Assembly (NCBI RefSeq): GCF_003268775.1
Contig: NZ_QLSU01000011.1
Span: 124,001 to 188,000 of the forward strand
Length of the DNA stretch: 64,000 nucleotides
Source of the DNA: Paraburkholderia unamae
GTDB lineage: Bacteria; Pseudomonadota; Gammaproteobacteria; Burkholderiales; Burkholderiaceae
Direction: 5' to 3'
Shown: piece after piece, positions 23,603-32,799 of the stretch
Layout of the letters: every line of letters starts with the position of its first letter
How positions within the stretch are numbered: position 1 is the first letter of the stretch
The notes under the pieces: model-generated
Database searches by the model: none
What the model was told of the DNA's origin: nothing
What the model saw: only the letters and a program-made list of their open reading frames with translations
Position numbers and translations under genes: made by a program

Positions 23603-24856
23603 ATGAGTCGGGAAGGGCAGGAAAAGCAGGGCATGTCGTGTGAGCGTCTCGCGCGGATCGAGCGCTTTCTCGACGAAAACTACGTCGCGACCGGCAAGCT
23701 GGCTGGCACCGTGACCCAGGTGTGGCGGCGTGGCGGGCTCGCACTGAACTCGGTGCTGGGTTTCGCCGATCGCGAGCGGCGCACGCCGATGGCCGCGGAT
23801 TCGATCTTCCGCATCTACTCGATGACGAAGCCCATCACGTCGGTCGCGATCATGATGCTGGTCGAGGAGTGCAAGATCGCACTCGACGATCCCGTGAGCA
23901 AGTACATTCCCGCATGGGAAAAGCTCGGCGTTCACGCGGGCGGCTTCATGGAGAGCTTCCAGACGCGTGCGCCCGCGCGCCCCATGCGTGTCGTCGACCT
24001 GCTGCGCCATACCTCCGGATTGACCTACGGGTTTCAGCAAAACACGAATGTCGACGCCGCCTATCGCAAGCTGAAGCTGGGCGATATTGCGACGGCGGGC
24101 ACGCTGGACGACATGATCGAGAAGCTGGCCACGCTGCCGCTCGAATTTTCGCCGGGCGACGCGTGGAATTATTCCGTTTCCACGGACGTGCTCGGCTATC
24201 TGGTCGGCAAGGTCAGCGGCATGGCGTTCGAGGACTTCCTGAAAGCGCGCATTTTCGATCCGCTCGGCATGGTCGATACCGCCTTTTACGTGCCCGAGGA
24301 CAAGCTGTCGCGCTTCTGCGCTTGCTATGCCGTTGGCACGCTCGGCTCGAAGGTCGTCTCCGCGCAAGGGCCGACGCTTCAGGACGATCCGCGCACGAGT
24401 CCGTATTGCGAGCCGCCTGGCTTCGTCTCGGGCGGCGGCGGCCTCGTCTCGACGGCAGCGGACTACCTGCGTTTCTCTCGCATGCTGCTCCAGGGTGGCG
24501 AGCTGGATGGGGTGCGGCTGCTGGGACCGAAGACTGTGGAGTTGATGACCGCCAACCACCTGCCGGGCGGTGCCGATCTGCCGCGCCTGTCGCGCTCGAT
24601 GTTCAGCGAAGCGAATTACGAAGGCGTTGGCTTCGGACTGGGCTTCGCCACGACCCTCGCGCCGGCGTCCACGCTCACGCCAGGCAGCGCGGGCGATTTT
24701 TTCTGGGGCGGGGCGGCCAGCACGTTCTTCTGGGTCGATCCTCGCGAAGACTTGATCGTGCTGTTTCTCACCCAGCTATTGCCGTCCAGTGCGTACCCGG
24801 TGCGGCGGCAGTTGCGCACGCTCGTGTATAGCGCGATTACCGAGTGCGGCGCCTGA
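23603..24856 (+). CDS. Serine hydrolase, class C beta-lactamase fold (family VIII esterase-like)
   Basis: A 417-residue penicillin-binding-protein-like hydrolase. The nucleophile motif is S73-M-T-K76. The second motif is Y190-S-V (AWNYSVSTD). The C-terminal FFWGGAASTFFWVDP corresponds to the W-GG segment of EstB-type esterases. There is no signal peptide, which favours a cytoplasmic carboxylesterase over a beta-lactamase. LLRHTSGLTYGF is a standard family segment. It follows the porin by 221 bp and may be an independent unit. The substrate is unknown, and an ester precursor of the regulon's acid would be only a guess. AAGGAGAGG precedes the start. Confidence 0.88.
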   Translation: MSREGQEKQGMSCERLARIERFLDENYVATGKLAGTVTQVWRRGGLALNSVLGFADRERRTPMAADSIFRIYSMTKPITSVAIMMLVEECKIALDDPVSKYIPAWEKLGVHAGGFMESFQTRAPARPMRVVDLLRHTSGLTYGFQQNTNVDAAYRKLKLGDIATAGTLDDMIEKLATLPLEFSPGDAWNYSVSTDVLGYLVGKVSGMAFEDFLKARIFDPLGMVDTAFYVPEDKLSRFCACYAVGTLGSKVVSAQGPTLQDDPRTSPYCEPPGFVSGGGGLVSTAADYLRFSRMLLQGGELDGVRLLGPKTVELMTANHLPGGADLPRLSRSMFSEANYEGVGFGLGFATTLAPASTLTPGSAGDFFWGGAASTFFWVDPREDLIVLFLTQLLPSSAYPVRRQLRTLVYSAITECGA

Positions 24857-24961
24857 GGGCCGCAATCATCCGTTCATGGCCGGCAAGCGGCGAGCGAACC
24901 GGCCGGTATGCGACATGCGCATCCGGCCGCCGTGAAATTCGCCGGCACGCTTTGCGTTCCT

Positions 24962-25270
24962 CTATTTTTTGCCCTTGAGGGTGAACGGGGCGAGGAGTGC
25001 CTGCACGTCCACCTGTTGCCCCTGGAGCATGAGCAGCCGGGCGTGAAGCACCGTGTTTTCGAGCACCAGCTTCGCGGTGCTCAGCAGGTACATGGCCTGG
25101 AGATCCGAACCCGACATCGCGGCTTCCACGGCGTGGTGTCGTTCCACGAGCGATTGCATGACGAGCCGCCGTAGTTCCTGTTCGCCGAACGGCAGGTCGG
25201 CGTAGTCGATTGGATCTTCGGCTTCGACTTCGCGCAGCATGTCAACAAGCGCTTCGGTGTTCACTTCCAT
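24962..25270 (-). CDS. Hypothetical protein, 102 residues
   Basis: No family recognised. The start at 25270 is well supported by AAGGAG eight bases upstream. It is preferred over an in-frame ATG at 25303 that lacks a ribosome site. The protein is mostly helical and acidic at the N-terminus (MEVNTEALVDMLREVEAEDPIDYADL), with a leucine-rich amphipathic middle (LRRLVMQSLVERHHAVEAAM, then MYLLSTAKLVLENTVLHARLL) and a basic end (LKGKK). It lacks membrane segments and Cys. The heptad-like Leu spacing suggests self-association. Confidence 0.65.
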   Translation of the reverse strand: MEVNTEALVDMLREVEAEDPIDYADLPFGEQELRRLVMQSLVERHHAVEAAMSGSDLQAMYLLSTAKLVLENTVLHARLLMLQGQQVDVQALLAPFTLKGKK

Positions 25271-25378
25271 GTGCCAGCTCCTTGACGTAGTCAGACTGCT
25301 CATGAAGTTGTTTCAGGCTACCGGGTTCCGCTTCTAACGTCTAGCGCTCGTCGGCGCCTGTCCATCTCGCGCATCGGG

Positions 25379-25597
25379 CTAGCCATGCGTGTCGACCCAT
25401 GCTTTTGCCCATGCCAACCCCGCGTTTTGCGCGTCATCCTCGGAATCGAACAAGTCCAGAACACCCGACGTGCAGATAAGCGTGTTGTCCTGGGTGATCG
25501 TGCCGCTTCCCGCATAACGCTCCTGCGTGAGCAGTTCCGCCTGATGGGCAATGGCGTGGCCCCATAAAACGTAGCCTTTGTATGGTTCGCGTTCCAT
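25379..25597 (-). CDS. Small hypothetical protein, 72 residues
   Basis: A compact soluble protein with an N-terminal strand-like portion (EREPYKGYVLWGHAI), a middle Thr/Ile-rich part (GSGTITQDNTLIC) and a C-terminal acidic-aromatic helix (DSEDDAQNAGLAWAKAWVDTHG). The pattern resembles small Burkholderia proteins of unknown function whose N-terminus forms a short beta-sheet. I cannot name the family with confidence. The ribosome site is weak. The codon pattern fits a gene better than noise. It lies on the same strand as the 102-residue protein upstream of its stop. Confidence 0.55.
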   Translation of the reverse strand: MEREPYKGYVLWGHAIAHQAELLTQERYAGSGTITQDNTLICTSGVLDLFDSEDDAQNAGLAWAKAWVDTHG

Positions 25598-25924
25598 CTT
25601 TGCGTTGTTCGAAGTCGGGTTTGTCGTCTATCCGCTTTGCCGCAGCAACTTGAGTGCCGTGCCGCAGTGTGCATAGCGGCCAGGTGTTCTGGCACTACGC
25701 CGTCTGATGGCCTGTTGCGTCTTCGCACACGGTGTATGGCATAAGCATATCGCGGAACGCGTCCGCTCTTGTTGTCATCCGGCCGGCAGTGCGTACCCGA
25801 AAGGCAAGCGCCTTCGACGCCCCGGGAGCAGGAATGTACAAGCGCTACGCGCTTCGAAAAGGTATGCTTCGTGCCTCGTTGAAGTGAGCAATTCGCCGTT
25901 GAAGTTCGAGTGGAAGGAAGTGGA
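25598..25924. other. Intergenic stretch without a recognisable gene
   Basis: This region separates the minus-strand small protein from azlC. Its only plus-strand frame (25707-25928) has no family resemblance or ribosome site. I see no tRNA, repeat or clear promoter box. It is locally less GC-rich than its surroundings, as expected for a promoter region. Confidence 0.5.
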
Positions 25925-26656
25925 ATGAGCAGTGTGTATTCGCCATCGGTTGCGTCGAGGGCCACGTTGGTCCGCGCCGAGATGGTTCGAGGGATGCGGG
26001 CCGCGTTGCCCGTCATGTTGGGATTCGTGCCGTTCGCGCTGGTGCTGGGTGCGCAGGCCGCCCAAAAAGGCATCAGCGCAGTCGAAGTGCCCCTGATGAC
26101 GGGGCTCAATTTCGCGGGCGGATCGGAGTTCACGGCAGTGCGGCTGTGGACGTCACCGCCTCACATCGCACTCATCGTGGCGATGTCCTTCCTCGTGAAC
26201 ATGCGCCATATCCTGATGGGTGCGGCGCTCGCGCCTCGCATGCGGCATGTGCCGTTGCCTCGGGCGCTGGCCGCGCTGTTTCTGATGTGCGACGAAAGCT
26301 GGGCCCTGGCGCTCGCGGATGCGAACGCGCGAGGCCAGCGGGAAATCAGCATCGCTTATTACATCGGCGTGGCGCTCAACCTGTGGATGACCTGGATTGC
26401 GTTCACCGCACTGGGCGCCGTGCTCGGTCCGGTGCTGGGCGACATCGAGCGCTATGGCTTCGACATGGCGTTCACCGCGGTCTTCCTCGTGCTGCTCAAG
26501 GGCATGTGGAAGGGCGCCAGGGCATGCAGCCCCTGGCTCGTCAGTCTGATCGTGGCAGGCGTGACGTACAAATTCGTGCCGGGGGCATGGTATGTCGCGG
26601 CGGGGGCCTGTGCCGGTCTCGTGGCGGCATGCTTTCTGGAGCGCCCCGATGCTTGA
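25925..26656 (+). CDS. azlC: AzlC family branched-chain amino acid permease, large subunit
   Basis: A 243-residue inner-membrane protein of the LIV-E exporter family, working with AzlD to export branched-chain amino acids. It shows GMRAALPVMLGFVPFALVLGAQAAQKG near the N-terminus and the conserved FAGGSEFTAVRLW and NMRHILMGAAL segments, then further hydrophobic helices, for about 6-7 in total. The start at 25925 follows GGAAGG. The stop overlaps the azlD start by 8 bp. Confidence 0.92.
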   Translation: MSSVYSPSVASRATLVRAEMVRGMRAALPVMLGFVPFALVLGAQAAQKGISAVEVPLMTGLNFAGGSEFTAVRLWTSPPHIALIVAMSFLVNMRHILMGAALAPRMRHVPLPRALAALFLMCDESWALALADANARGQREISIAYYIGVALNLWMTWIAFTALGAVLGPVLGDIERYGFDMAFTAVFLVLLKGMWKGARACSPWLVSLIVAGVTYKFVPGAWYVAAGACAGLVAACFLERPDA

Positions 26657-26948
26657 CTGGACGACGGTTGTGACCATCGTCCTGATGGCGGCGTCGACTT
26701 ACATGACGCGAATCGTGGGCTTTGTCGTTTTGCGCGACCGGACGCTGAGTCCGCGAACGCAGGCAATCATGGAGAGCGTGCCGGGCTGCGTGCTGGTGTC
26801 GGTCATTGCTCCCGCGTTCGTGTCGAGCCATCCGGCGGACTTGCTTGGGCTCGCCGTGACGTTTCTGGCGGCGACCCGGCTTTCCCTCTTGCCGACCGTC
26901 GTTGTCGGAGTCGTCGCGACGGGCGTGTTGCGGCATCTCATCGTCTGA
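26649..26948 (+). CDS. azlD: AzlD family branched-chain amino acid permease, small subunit
   Basis: A 99-residue, highly hydrophobic partner of AzlC with about four helices. The family segment is VTIVLMAASTYMTRIVGFVV near the N-terminus, followed by MESVPGCVLVSVIAPAF. The start at 26649 overlaps the end of azlC by 8 bp, giving translational coupling. A longer frame beginning at 26592 lies inside azlC and is rejected. It is convergent with the amidohydrolase gene, 2 bp apart. Confidence 0.92.
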   Translation: MLDWTTVVTIVLMAASTYMTRIVGFVVLRDRTLSPRTQAIMESVPGCVLVSVIAPAFVSSHPADLLGLAVTFLAATRLSLLPTVVVGVVATGVLRHLIV

Positions 26949-26950
26949 CG

Positions 26951-28726
26951 CTAGTCCTGGCCCTGAATGACGGCGGGCGCGTTCTTCAGCCAGGGCGGGA
27001 TGTCTCCCACTGCGGCGCTCAACCGCGCGATGACGCGGTTTCGCTGAGCACCGCCTGGCGCCAAACCGAAACACGCAAGGGCGTTGAGGTACAGGAACTT
27101 TTCCATCGACGGAAGCAATCCGCCCAGATTGCCGATTACCTGAGACGGGTAGCTCCCCCAGTCGGGCTCCTGGGACAGCATGTCCCAGTCGGTGCCGAAC
27201 ATGATCCGCCCGGTCACTGCGGGATTTGCCTGGATGGCGGCGTCAAGGCGCGATTTGGCCACTTTGCATTTCGGATGTTTCGCGTCGCACCATCGCAGCT
27301 GTTCCCAATACGCAAGGTCGCCGTACAGCCGATTTTCCGGGGGATCGCGCATGAGCTTCGCGAACTCGCTTGGCCAATCGTTTTTGGGGTGTCTGGGTTC
27401 GTCGGAACCGCCGCCGAAATGGCCAAGATTGCCTACGAGCGAAACGGAGGGCGAGGTGATCTCCAGTTTCTGTAGTAGTGCTTTCCATCCATTTGGGCCG
27501 CCGAATTCATCTTCGCCCTGGTCACGGCCATTGGACTCGCCGGAATGCGCCATGATCGGCACATTGTTTTGCGCGCACCAGGTGGCCAGCCGCAGCATGA
27601 CCGCGTTGAGCTTCTTGACGTCCGGATGCGCTTGCTTGCCCGGATAGGGCTCGCTGTTGCCATAAGGCATGAAGCCCATTGGCGGGTAGATCTTGACGCC
27701 TACGAAGCCATATTGTCCGATCGCCTTTTTGACGAGCTCGAACGAAGCATCTTGTTCCTCGATATCGGTCCATGGGTTGTATGCCACGATCGGCAGCATA
27801 TAGCCGCCGGACATGATGGACAGCAGCGAATGCAGCTTCATTTGCTCGACCTGAGGAGAGCGCTTTGCCGGCGCCAGCCAATAGTCGAAGTTGACGAACG
27901 AGGCAAACATCGCATCCACGCCGAACGCGTCATTCGCTTCGGTATAGGCGTACGTGTAGTCTTGCAGATTCATCCATCGATAGGCCAACATGTGGCCCAC
28001 GAACTCGACGTATCCGCCGGGGTCCAGGGACTTCTCGGGCGCTCCCCGCCCGCCATACCGTGCCTGATAGTCCTTTAGTCTGCGAACCGGGTCGATGGCG
28101 ATCGCTATCGACTCTTCAAATGCCGTCGGCCCCTCCGTGGAAGGCTTGAGGTCGCCAAACGTTCTTCGCATCTCTTGTGCATGAGCTTGTTGCAACGCCG
28201 TGTACGTTTGATCGAGCTTACGTTTTTTCATCTCGTAGGCGACGTTCTTTGAAACGATATCCCGGTGGGCTCTCGCCTCCGATTGAAGGAACGCTTTAAC
28301 CGCTTCGTCTTTCTCCACGCCGACGAGTTTGGCCAGGAACGCCTTTAATTTTCCAATCTCGGCCTCTGCGGCAGGCGCAACGAGCGCCAGTGCGCCGACG
28401 ACTTCCGCCAGTCCCACAACCAGTTCCCGCAAGAGCACATTGTCGATCGAGTGGGCGGCGTCCTTCTTCATGAACCCCATCGCGTCGATGTCGCTTGAGT
28501 TGAAGATATGAGCATGAACATCGATGCAATAGCGGGTTGGCTTGCCGCTGTTGCCAATTCGGGTTGGCTTGAATATCGGCTTGATGCGGGCCGCCGACTG
28601 GAGGGCTTCTTCGCCGGAGGATGACGCGAAGGGATGCGCGCAACGGGGAAATGCGGCTCCCGCCGCGAGACTCCCCGCAAGCATCTGGAGCGCCTTGCGC
28701 CGGCTGATTGCGTCGAGATTTTTCAT
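26951..28726 (-). CDS. Tat-exported amidohydrolase superfamily protein
   Basis: A 591-residue protein with a twin-arginine-type signal (AISRRKALQMLAGSLAAGAAF), so probably folded in the cytoplasm and exported to the periplasm. Metal-site motifs of the amidohydrolase_2 barrel are visible: CIDVHAHIFN (HxH), PIMAHSGESNG, and FGTDWDMLSQEP near the C-terminus, where Asp would be the last ligand. It is about 250 residues longer than most family members. An inserted helical region (~residues 95-220) contains many Lys, Glu and Ala. The substrate is unknown. The start chosen includes the signal, and the earlier in-frame Met at 28810 would bury it. Confidence 0.8.
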   Translation of the reverse strand: MKNLDAISRRKALQMLAGSLAAGAAFPRCAHPFASSSGEEALQSAARIKPIFKPTRIGNSGKPTRYCIDVHAHIFNSSDIDAMGFMKKDAAHSIDNVLLRELVVGLAEVVGALALVAPAAEAEIGKLKAFLAKLVGVEKDEAVKAFLQSEARAHRDIVSKNVAYEMKKRKLDQTYTALQQAHAQEMRRTFGDLKPSTEGPTAFEESIAIAIDPVRRLKDYQARYGGRGAPEKSLDPGGYVEFVGHMLAYRWMNLQDYTYAYTEANDAFGVDAMFASFVNFDYWLAPAKRSPQVEQMKLHSLLSIMSGGYMLPIVAYNPWTDIEEQDASFELVKKAIGQYGFVGVKIYPPMGFMPYGNSEPYPGKQAHPDVKKLNAVMLRLATWCAQNNVPIMAHSGESNGRDQGEDEFGGPNGWKALLQKLEITSPSVSLVGNLGHFGGGSDEPRHPKNDWPSEFAKLMRDPPENRLYGDLAYWEQLRWCDAKHPKCKVAKSRLDAAIQANPAVTGRIMFGTDWDMLSQEPDWGSYPSQVIGNLGGLLPSMEKFLYLNALACFGLAPGGAQRNRVIARLSAAVGDIPPWLKNAPAVIQGQD

Positions 28727-28922
28727 GGCACATACCCATGTCGGGTAAATAGGCGCGTCCCAAAGATCGACTTCTGTGCGGCATTCGTCACATGCTAGCA
28801 GCCGGAACATTGCGCCGAATGTTGCCGACCGAACGGTACGCGAGTTCGTTGTCCGGTTTTGAGCGCAGCTGTCGCCTTCCTTTGCAATCAGGGCTTCGCA
28901 AATGAAGTGGCGGAGGATTCGC

Positions 28923-29873
28923 TTACAGAAAAGCGGAGGCCTCGCGTTTCACAGTCTTTCTCCACGCCCCAGGCGGCACGCCATAAACCTTGACGAACAC
29001 GCGATTCAAATGGCTCTGGTCAGAAAATTCGCAGTCCGTTGCGATTTCGGTGAGTGACCGCTCAGAGTGTTCTATTAGCCGTCGCGCCTGCTCGACGCGT
29101 TGTCCGAGCAACCATTGATGCGGCGTGCATCCCGTCGATCTCGCGAAGGCTCGGATGAAATACGCGTGCGAAAGGCCGCATTCGCGCGCAATGTCAGCCA
29201 GCGATTTTCGCTGCGCCGCGCGAAGGAGCAGGAGTTCTTTTGCACGGGCCTCCTGTGTGGCGGCGAGGCCGCCTTTCGTCCGCGTTTCCCGGTTCGCCAG
29301 ATTGCCGTAGTGCCGCGCGATGTGTATGCCCGCGGCAAACGCCAGTTGTTCGACGAACAGCTTGTCGAGGGCGCCGTCTCGCGCGGCGCTTGCGGTCAAT
29401 GCGCGGGCGAGGTTTCCAAGAGCGGCGTCCTTGCACTGAGAAGGGCACACGAGGCCGTGGATGACCGGTGAGCCATGCTCGTCGGCGAGACGGCTGAGAA
29501 AGCGCCCGGACAACTCGAACAGAACGAAATGGAAACCCCCGCAGAGGTCGGCCGTGTATTGCTCGGAGAGGTCGCGAATATAGATCGAGTTCGGCTCGAA
29601 CACACGGTCGTCGGTATCCAGGCCGCGGAAAATCCGCCTTCGGTGACCGCTGCCTAGCGAGACGCCCGCGAGAAAGCCGCGCTCGCTCGCCGGAGTCGAG
29701 ACACGCACGGGCTCGGTCCGATCCATTTGCTTCTGATAGACGCGAATGTCCCCGCCCTCGATGAGCAGGTTCTGGCCGAGCTTGCTGGCCTCGCAACCCA
29801 GATCGTCCCTGTCGGCCTGCATGCCGATGGGGACGGACGTGCTCCTGCTCCTGACGCGTTTCGAGTTTTCCAT
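28923..29873 (-). CDS. AraC-family transcriptional regulator
   Basis: A regulator of about 316 residues with the chosen start. The C-terminal ~100 residues form the two AraC HTHs (SLADIARECGLSHAYFIRAFARSTGCTPHQWL, then SLTEIATDCEFSDQSHLNRVFVKVYGVPPGAWRK). The N-terminal part has no obvious cupin motif but is typical of uncharacterised AraC proteins. The start is uncertain: in-frame Met codons lie at 29999, 29873 and 29822, and none has a good ribosome site. It is divergent from the DHDPS-family gene, with copy 1 of the 36-bp element in between, so it may take part in that control. Confidence 0.85.
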   Translation of the reverse strand: MENSKRVRSRSTSVPIGMQADRDDLGCEASKLGQNLLIEGGDIRVYQKQMDRTEPVRVSTPASERGFLAGVSLGSGHRRRIFRGLDTDDRVFEPNSIYIRDLSEQYTADLCGGFHFVLFELSGRFLSRLADEHGSPVIHGLVCPSQCKDAALGNLARALTASAARDGALDKLFVEQLAFAAGIHIARHYGNLANRETRTKGGLAATQEARAKELLLLRAAQRKSLADIARECGLSHAYFIRAFARSTGCTPHQWLLGQRVEQARRLIEHSERSLTEIATDCEFSDQSHLNRVFVKVYGVPPGAWRKTVKREASAFL

Positions 29874-30230
29874 GTTCCAGGCAAGTCGCAGCGATGGGGC
29901 GGCAAGACGTGATCTGCCTGCCGTTTCGTCTGAGTCATTCCGCGAATCGTCACCTTTAGGGCGGTTCGCAACGCAGGCCGCTTGGTCCGCGGCATCCATA
30001 CCAATCGGACAACTCGCTCGGGAAAAGCGGTTTTCTTTTCCCCTTGAGGTCGGCTATAGTGTCCGTATGAACTGAATTGCAACTATATCAAATTGTATTG
30101 CAATTAGTTAGCCCCGTGGGAGTCTTAGCCTGGTTTCTTTGTGGCGGAGCGCCCACCTCACACTTCGATTGCGCTCGCGAGCCCATCGGGAACGCAGATC
30201 GTTCTTGATATCAGCCCAACAGGAGGCTTT
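29874..30230. promoter_or_regulatory. Divergent control region, AraC gene / DHDPS-family gene
   Basis: No gene is supported in this 357-bp stretch. Its right half is AT-rich and contains copy 1 of the 36-bp element at 30071-30106. AGGAGG at the end is the ribosome site of the next gene. Confidence 0.6.
30071..30106 (+). promoter_or_regulatory. 36-bp regulatory element, copy 1
   Basis: It begins ACTGAATTGCAACT and ends TTGCAATTA. Its two TGCAA pentamers lie 21 bp apart, about two helical turns, on the same strand. Copies with the same length and spacing occur at 31231 and 34122. The element ends 124 bp before the DHDPS-family start. Confidence 0.75.
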
Positions 30231-31145
30231 ATGTCCCTTTCCCGATCGGACCTCGCCGGCATGTTCCCGGCAATTCCCACGCCCTTGGACGCGCTGGGAG
30301 AATTCGACAGACCCGCGCTCAAGCCCGTCGTCGATCATCTGTTCGACGGCGGCATGAGCGGCGTCGTCGTGCTGGGCGGCACCGGCGAATACCTCGCGTT
30401 GACGCAGCGCGAACGTGTCGAGGTGGTGGAGCAGACCGTGGCGGCGGCGGGCGGTCGCGGGCCCGTCATCGCGGGGGTGCTCGCGCCAGGTTTTCGCGAA
30501 GCGGTGGAGGCAGGCAAGGCGTTGACGCAGGCGGGCGCTGACGCGCTGATGGTTGTGACTCCTTATTATGTGGCTCCTACACAGGCGTCGCTGCGCGACT
30601 ACTACAAGGCGTACCACGAGGAAGTGGGAACGCCGGTGCTGCTCTACGAGATTCCCTATAAGACGATGATTACCGTGCATCCCGAAACCGTCGCGGGGAT
30701 GGTGGAGGATCGAAGCATTATTGGAATGAAGGCGTGCAACCCCGATATCGGCCACTTCATGCATGTCGTTTCGCTCGTCGGCGACAAGATGGCCGTGCTC
30801 AGCGGCGAGGATCATCTGCTGCCGGTTCAACTCGCGATCGGCGCGTTCGGCTCGATCCACGCCACGGCGAACCTGTTCCCGCGTCAATGGAAGCGGATCT
30901 ACGACCTCGCGCGCGCAGGCGACCTGGCGCGGGCGCTGAAGTACCTGGACGTGATGCGGCCCATGATGCAGGCCGTGTTTTCAGAGGGCAATCCGGGGCC
31001 GCTCAAGGCGGCGATGTCGATGATCGGCCTGCCGGTCGGCGAAGCGTTGCGTCCTTTGAAAGCGCCCGACGCCGAATTGTCGGGCAGGCTCCGGGCGATT
31101 ATCGCGGGTCTGCAAGAGCGCGAGCGGAACCTGACGGCCGCTTGA
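30231..31145 (+). CDS. Dihydrodipicolinate synthase (DHDPS/NAL) family lyase or aldolase
   Basis: A 304-residue TIM-barrel class I enzyme that uses a Schiff base with a 2-oxo acid. The catalytic Lys is K167 (SIIGMKACNPD), Tyr139 is in LLYEIPYKT, and the substrate-carboxylate loop is GGTGEYLAL (49-57). The YEIP variant of YNIP and the isolated location argue against housekeeping DapA. Relatives with catabolic roles include hydroxyproline-derived deaminases, 5-keto-4-deoxyglucarate dehydratase and 2-keto-3-deoxy acid aldolases. The start is fixed by AGGAGG. The regulatory element upstream is shared with the aminotransferase and ABC transporter, suggesting joint use of an amino acid-like compound. 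Confidence 0.9.
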   Translation: MSLSRSDLAGMFPAIPTPLDALGEFDRPALKPVVDHLFDGGMSGVVVLGGTGEYLALTQRERVEVVEQTVAAAGGRGPVIAGVLAPGFREAVEAGKALTQAGADALMVVTPYYVAPTQASLRDYYKAYHEEVGTPVLLYEIPYKTMITVHPETVAGMVEDRSIIGMKACNPDIGHFMHVVSLVGDKMAVLSGEDHLLPVQLAIGAFGSIHATANLFPRQWKRIYDLARAGDLARALKYLDVMRPMMQAVFSEGNPGPLKAAMSMIGLPVGEALRPLKAPDAELSGRLRAIIAGLQERERNLTAA

Positions 31146-31464
31146 GTTGCGGCGTGCGCGGCCGTCATCTCGCCGCCTCAAACAAGAATTTTGTTTTGGC
31201 GCAGACGTCATGTATATTCGGCTTACTGAAACTGCACTGCAACTAACATGAATTGAATAGCAATTCATGCGGTGAGTGAGGGCCGGTTTCGTGTCAGCGC
31301 CGACCGGCACGGAGCCGACGACGTTTGCCATCCGGGCGCAACCCGGTCTCGATGCCAAACGAGGCCGCACGCCGTGCGAGGTGCAGTGGGATTGGAGCGG
31401 CTGCCGCGCGTCGCGCCCTGCCGTCCGCCCATCGTTCGTCACGACACACACCTATGAGGGACTT
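31146..31464. promoter_or_regulatory. Control region of the aminotransferase gene
   Basis: This 319-bp stretch has no gene with a ribosome site. It carries copy 2 of the 36-bp element near its left end. The in-frame extension of the aminotransferase back to 31276 is rejected because the protein family starts at the 31465 Met. Confidence 0.6.
31231..31266 (+). promoter_or_regulatory. 36-bp regulatory element, copy 2
   Basis: It begins ACTGCACTGCAACTAA and ends AGCAATTC. About 26 of 36 positions equal copy 1, including the complete ACTG start, TGCAACTA and GCAATT. It ends 198 bp before the aminotransferase start. Confidence 0.75.
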
Positions 31465-32682
31465 ATGACTGCACTGAACACGGCGACGCGCCGGCGTATC
31501 GCGTCGAGAATGGACAACATCAAGACGTCGAGCATCTACGTGCTCATGGCTCGCGTCATCGACCTGAAGGCGCAGGGCGTCGATGTGCAATCCTTGACCG
31601 CAGGCGAGCCCGATGTCGACACGCCGCCGCATATCGTGGAAGCGGCGCATCGGGCGATGCTGGCCGGTGACACGCATTACACGCCGGTGCGCGGCTCGCA
31701 TGCAGTCCGCGAGGCCATTCGCGCGAAGTATGCGCGCGAAAGCGGCCTCGATTTCGCCGACGAACAGGTGATGGTGGCGACGGGCTCCAAGCAGATCGTC
31801 TTTAACGCGCTCGCGGTCACGCTGGAGCCGGGCGACGAAGTCCTGCTGCCCGCGCCCTATTGGGCCGCCTATCCCACCATGATCTATGCGGCCGGCGGTG
31901 TGCCGAAGATCGTCACCGCCAGGAGGGAAAACGGCTACAAGCTCACCGCCGATGAACTGCGGCAGTCGATTGGCCCCCGCACGCGCTGGGTGATCCTCAA
32001 TACGCCGTCCAACCCGACGGGCGCGGTGTATAGCGAAGACGAGCTTCGCGACCTCGGCAACGTGCTGATCGACTATCCCGACGTATGGATTCTCAGCGAC
32101 GAAGTGTATGACCGCCTCCACTACCTCGCGAAGCAACCTGTTTCGCTCGCAACGGTCTGCCCGCAACTGGCGAACCGGCTGCTGATTTCGAACGGCATGT
32201 CGAAGGGTTACGCCATGACGGGGTGGCGCATCGGCACTGCCGCGGGACCGGCGGACCTGATCGCGGCCATGGCCGATTTGCAGGCGCAAACGACGCTCTC
32301 GCCTTCGTCGATCAGTCAGGCGGCGGCGGTTGCGGCGCTCAACGGCCCGACCGAAGCGCTCGATCACATGGTGGATGTCTATCGTCGCCGGCGCGATCTG
32401 GTCATGTCGTTTGCCGCGCGCAATGCGGATTTGCAGATCTCCCGGCCGGACGGCGCGTTCTTCGCGCTGATCGACGTGAGCAAGGTGATTGCCGACCCCG
32501 CGCGCTTCGCGGGCGACGACGTCGCATTCGCGAGCTGGCTGCTCGACGAGCATCGCGTGGCAGTCGTTCCGGGCGTCGATTTCGGCGCAAAGGGCACCGT
32601 CCGCATTTCGTTCGCGACGGACGAGGCGACGATCGAGCGCGGCCTCGACGCCTTGTATCGTGCGGTGAAAACGCTCGGTTGA
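31465..32682 (+). CDS. Class I pyridoxal-phosphate aminotransferase (aspartate/aromatic type)
   Basis: A 405-residue fold-type I enzyme. PLP-site residues are K247 (SNGMSKGYAMTGWRIG), N184 (NTPSNPTG), D212 and Y215 (SDEVYD), and the C-terminal Arg in VRISFA binds the substrate carboxylate. This is the AspC/AAT I-gamma type used for aspartate, glutamate, tyrosine or related amino acids. The start at 31465 follows GAGGGACTT. Shared regulatory elements link it to the DHDPS-family enzyme and the amino acid ABC transporter. It probably converts an imported amino acid to a 2-oxo acid. A strong terminator follows. Confidence 0.9.
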   Translation: MTALNTATRRRIASRMDNIKTSSIYVLMARVIDLKAQGVDVQSLTAGEPDVDTPPHIVEAAHRAMLAGDTHYTPVRGSHAVREAIRAKYARESGLDFADEQVMVATGSKQIVFNALAVTLEPGDEVLLPAPYWAAYPTMIYAAGGVPKIVTARRENGYKLTADELRQSIGPRTRWVILNTPSNPTGAVYSEDELRDLGNVLIDYPDVWILSDEVYDRLHYLAKQPVSLATVCPQLANRLLISNGMSKGYAMTGWRIGTAAGPADLIAAMADLQAQTTLSPSSISQAAAVAALNGPTEALDHMVDVYRRRRDLVMSFAARNADLQISRPDGAFFALIDVSKVIADPARFAGDDVAFASWLLDEHRVAVVPGVDFGAKGTVRISFATDEATIERGLDALYRAVKTLG

Positions 32683-32763
32683 CCCGTGGGCAACGCTCCC
32701 ACTACCGGCGGCTGAAGCGCCGGGACCCGATACGCGCGACGCGCGCGACCCGTCTCTCCTCAC

Positions 32764-32799
32764 GACCGTGTCCTGCTTCTGGGGCGCGGTCTTTTTTTT
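32764..32799 (+). terminator. Rho-independent terminator after the aminotransferase
   Basis: A 10-bp stem of GACCGTGTCC (32764-32773) pairs with GGGCGCGGTC (32782-32791), using two G-T wobbles and an 8-nt loop. It is followed by eight T residues (32792-32799). It lies 82 bp after the stop. Confidence 0.9.
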
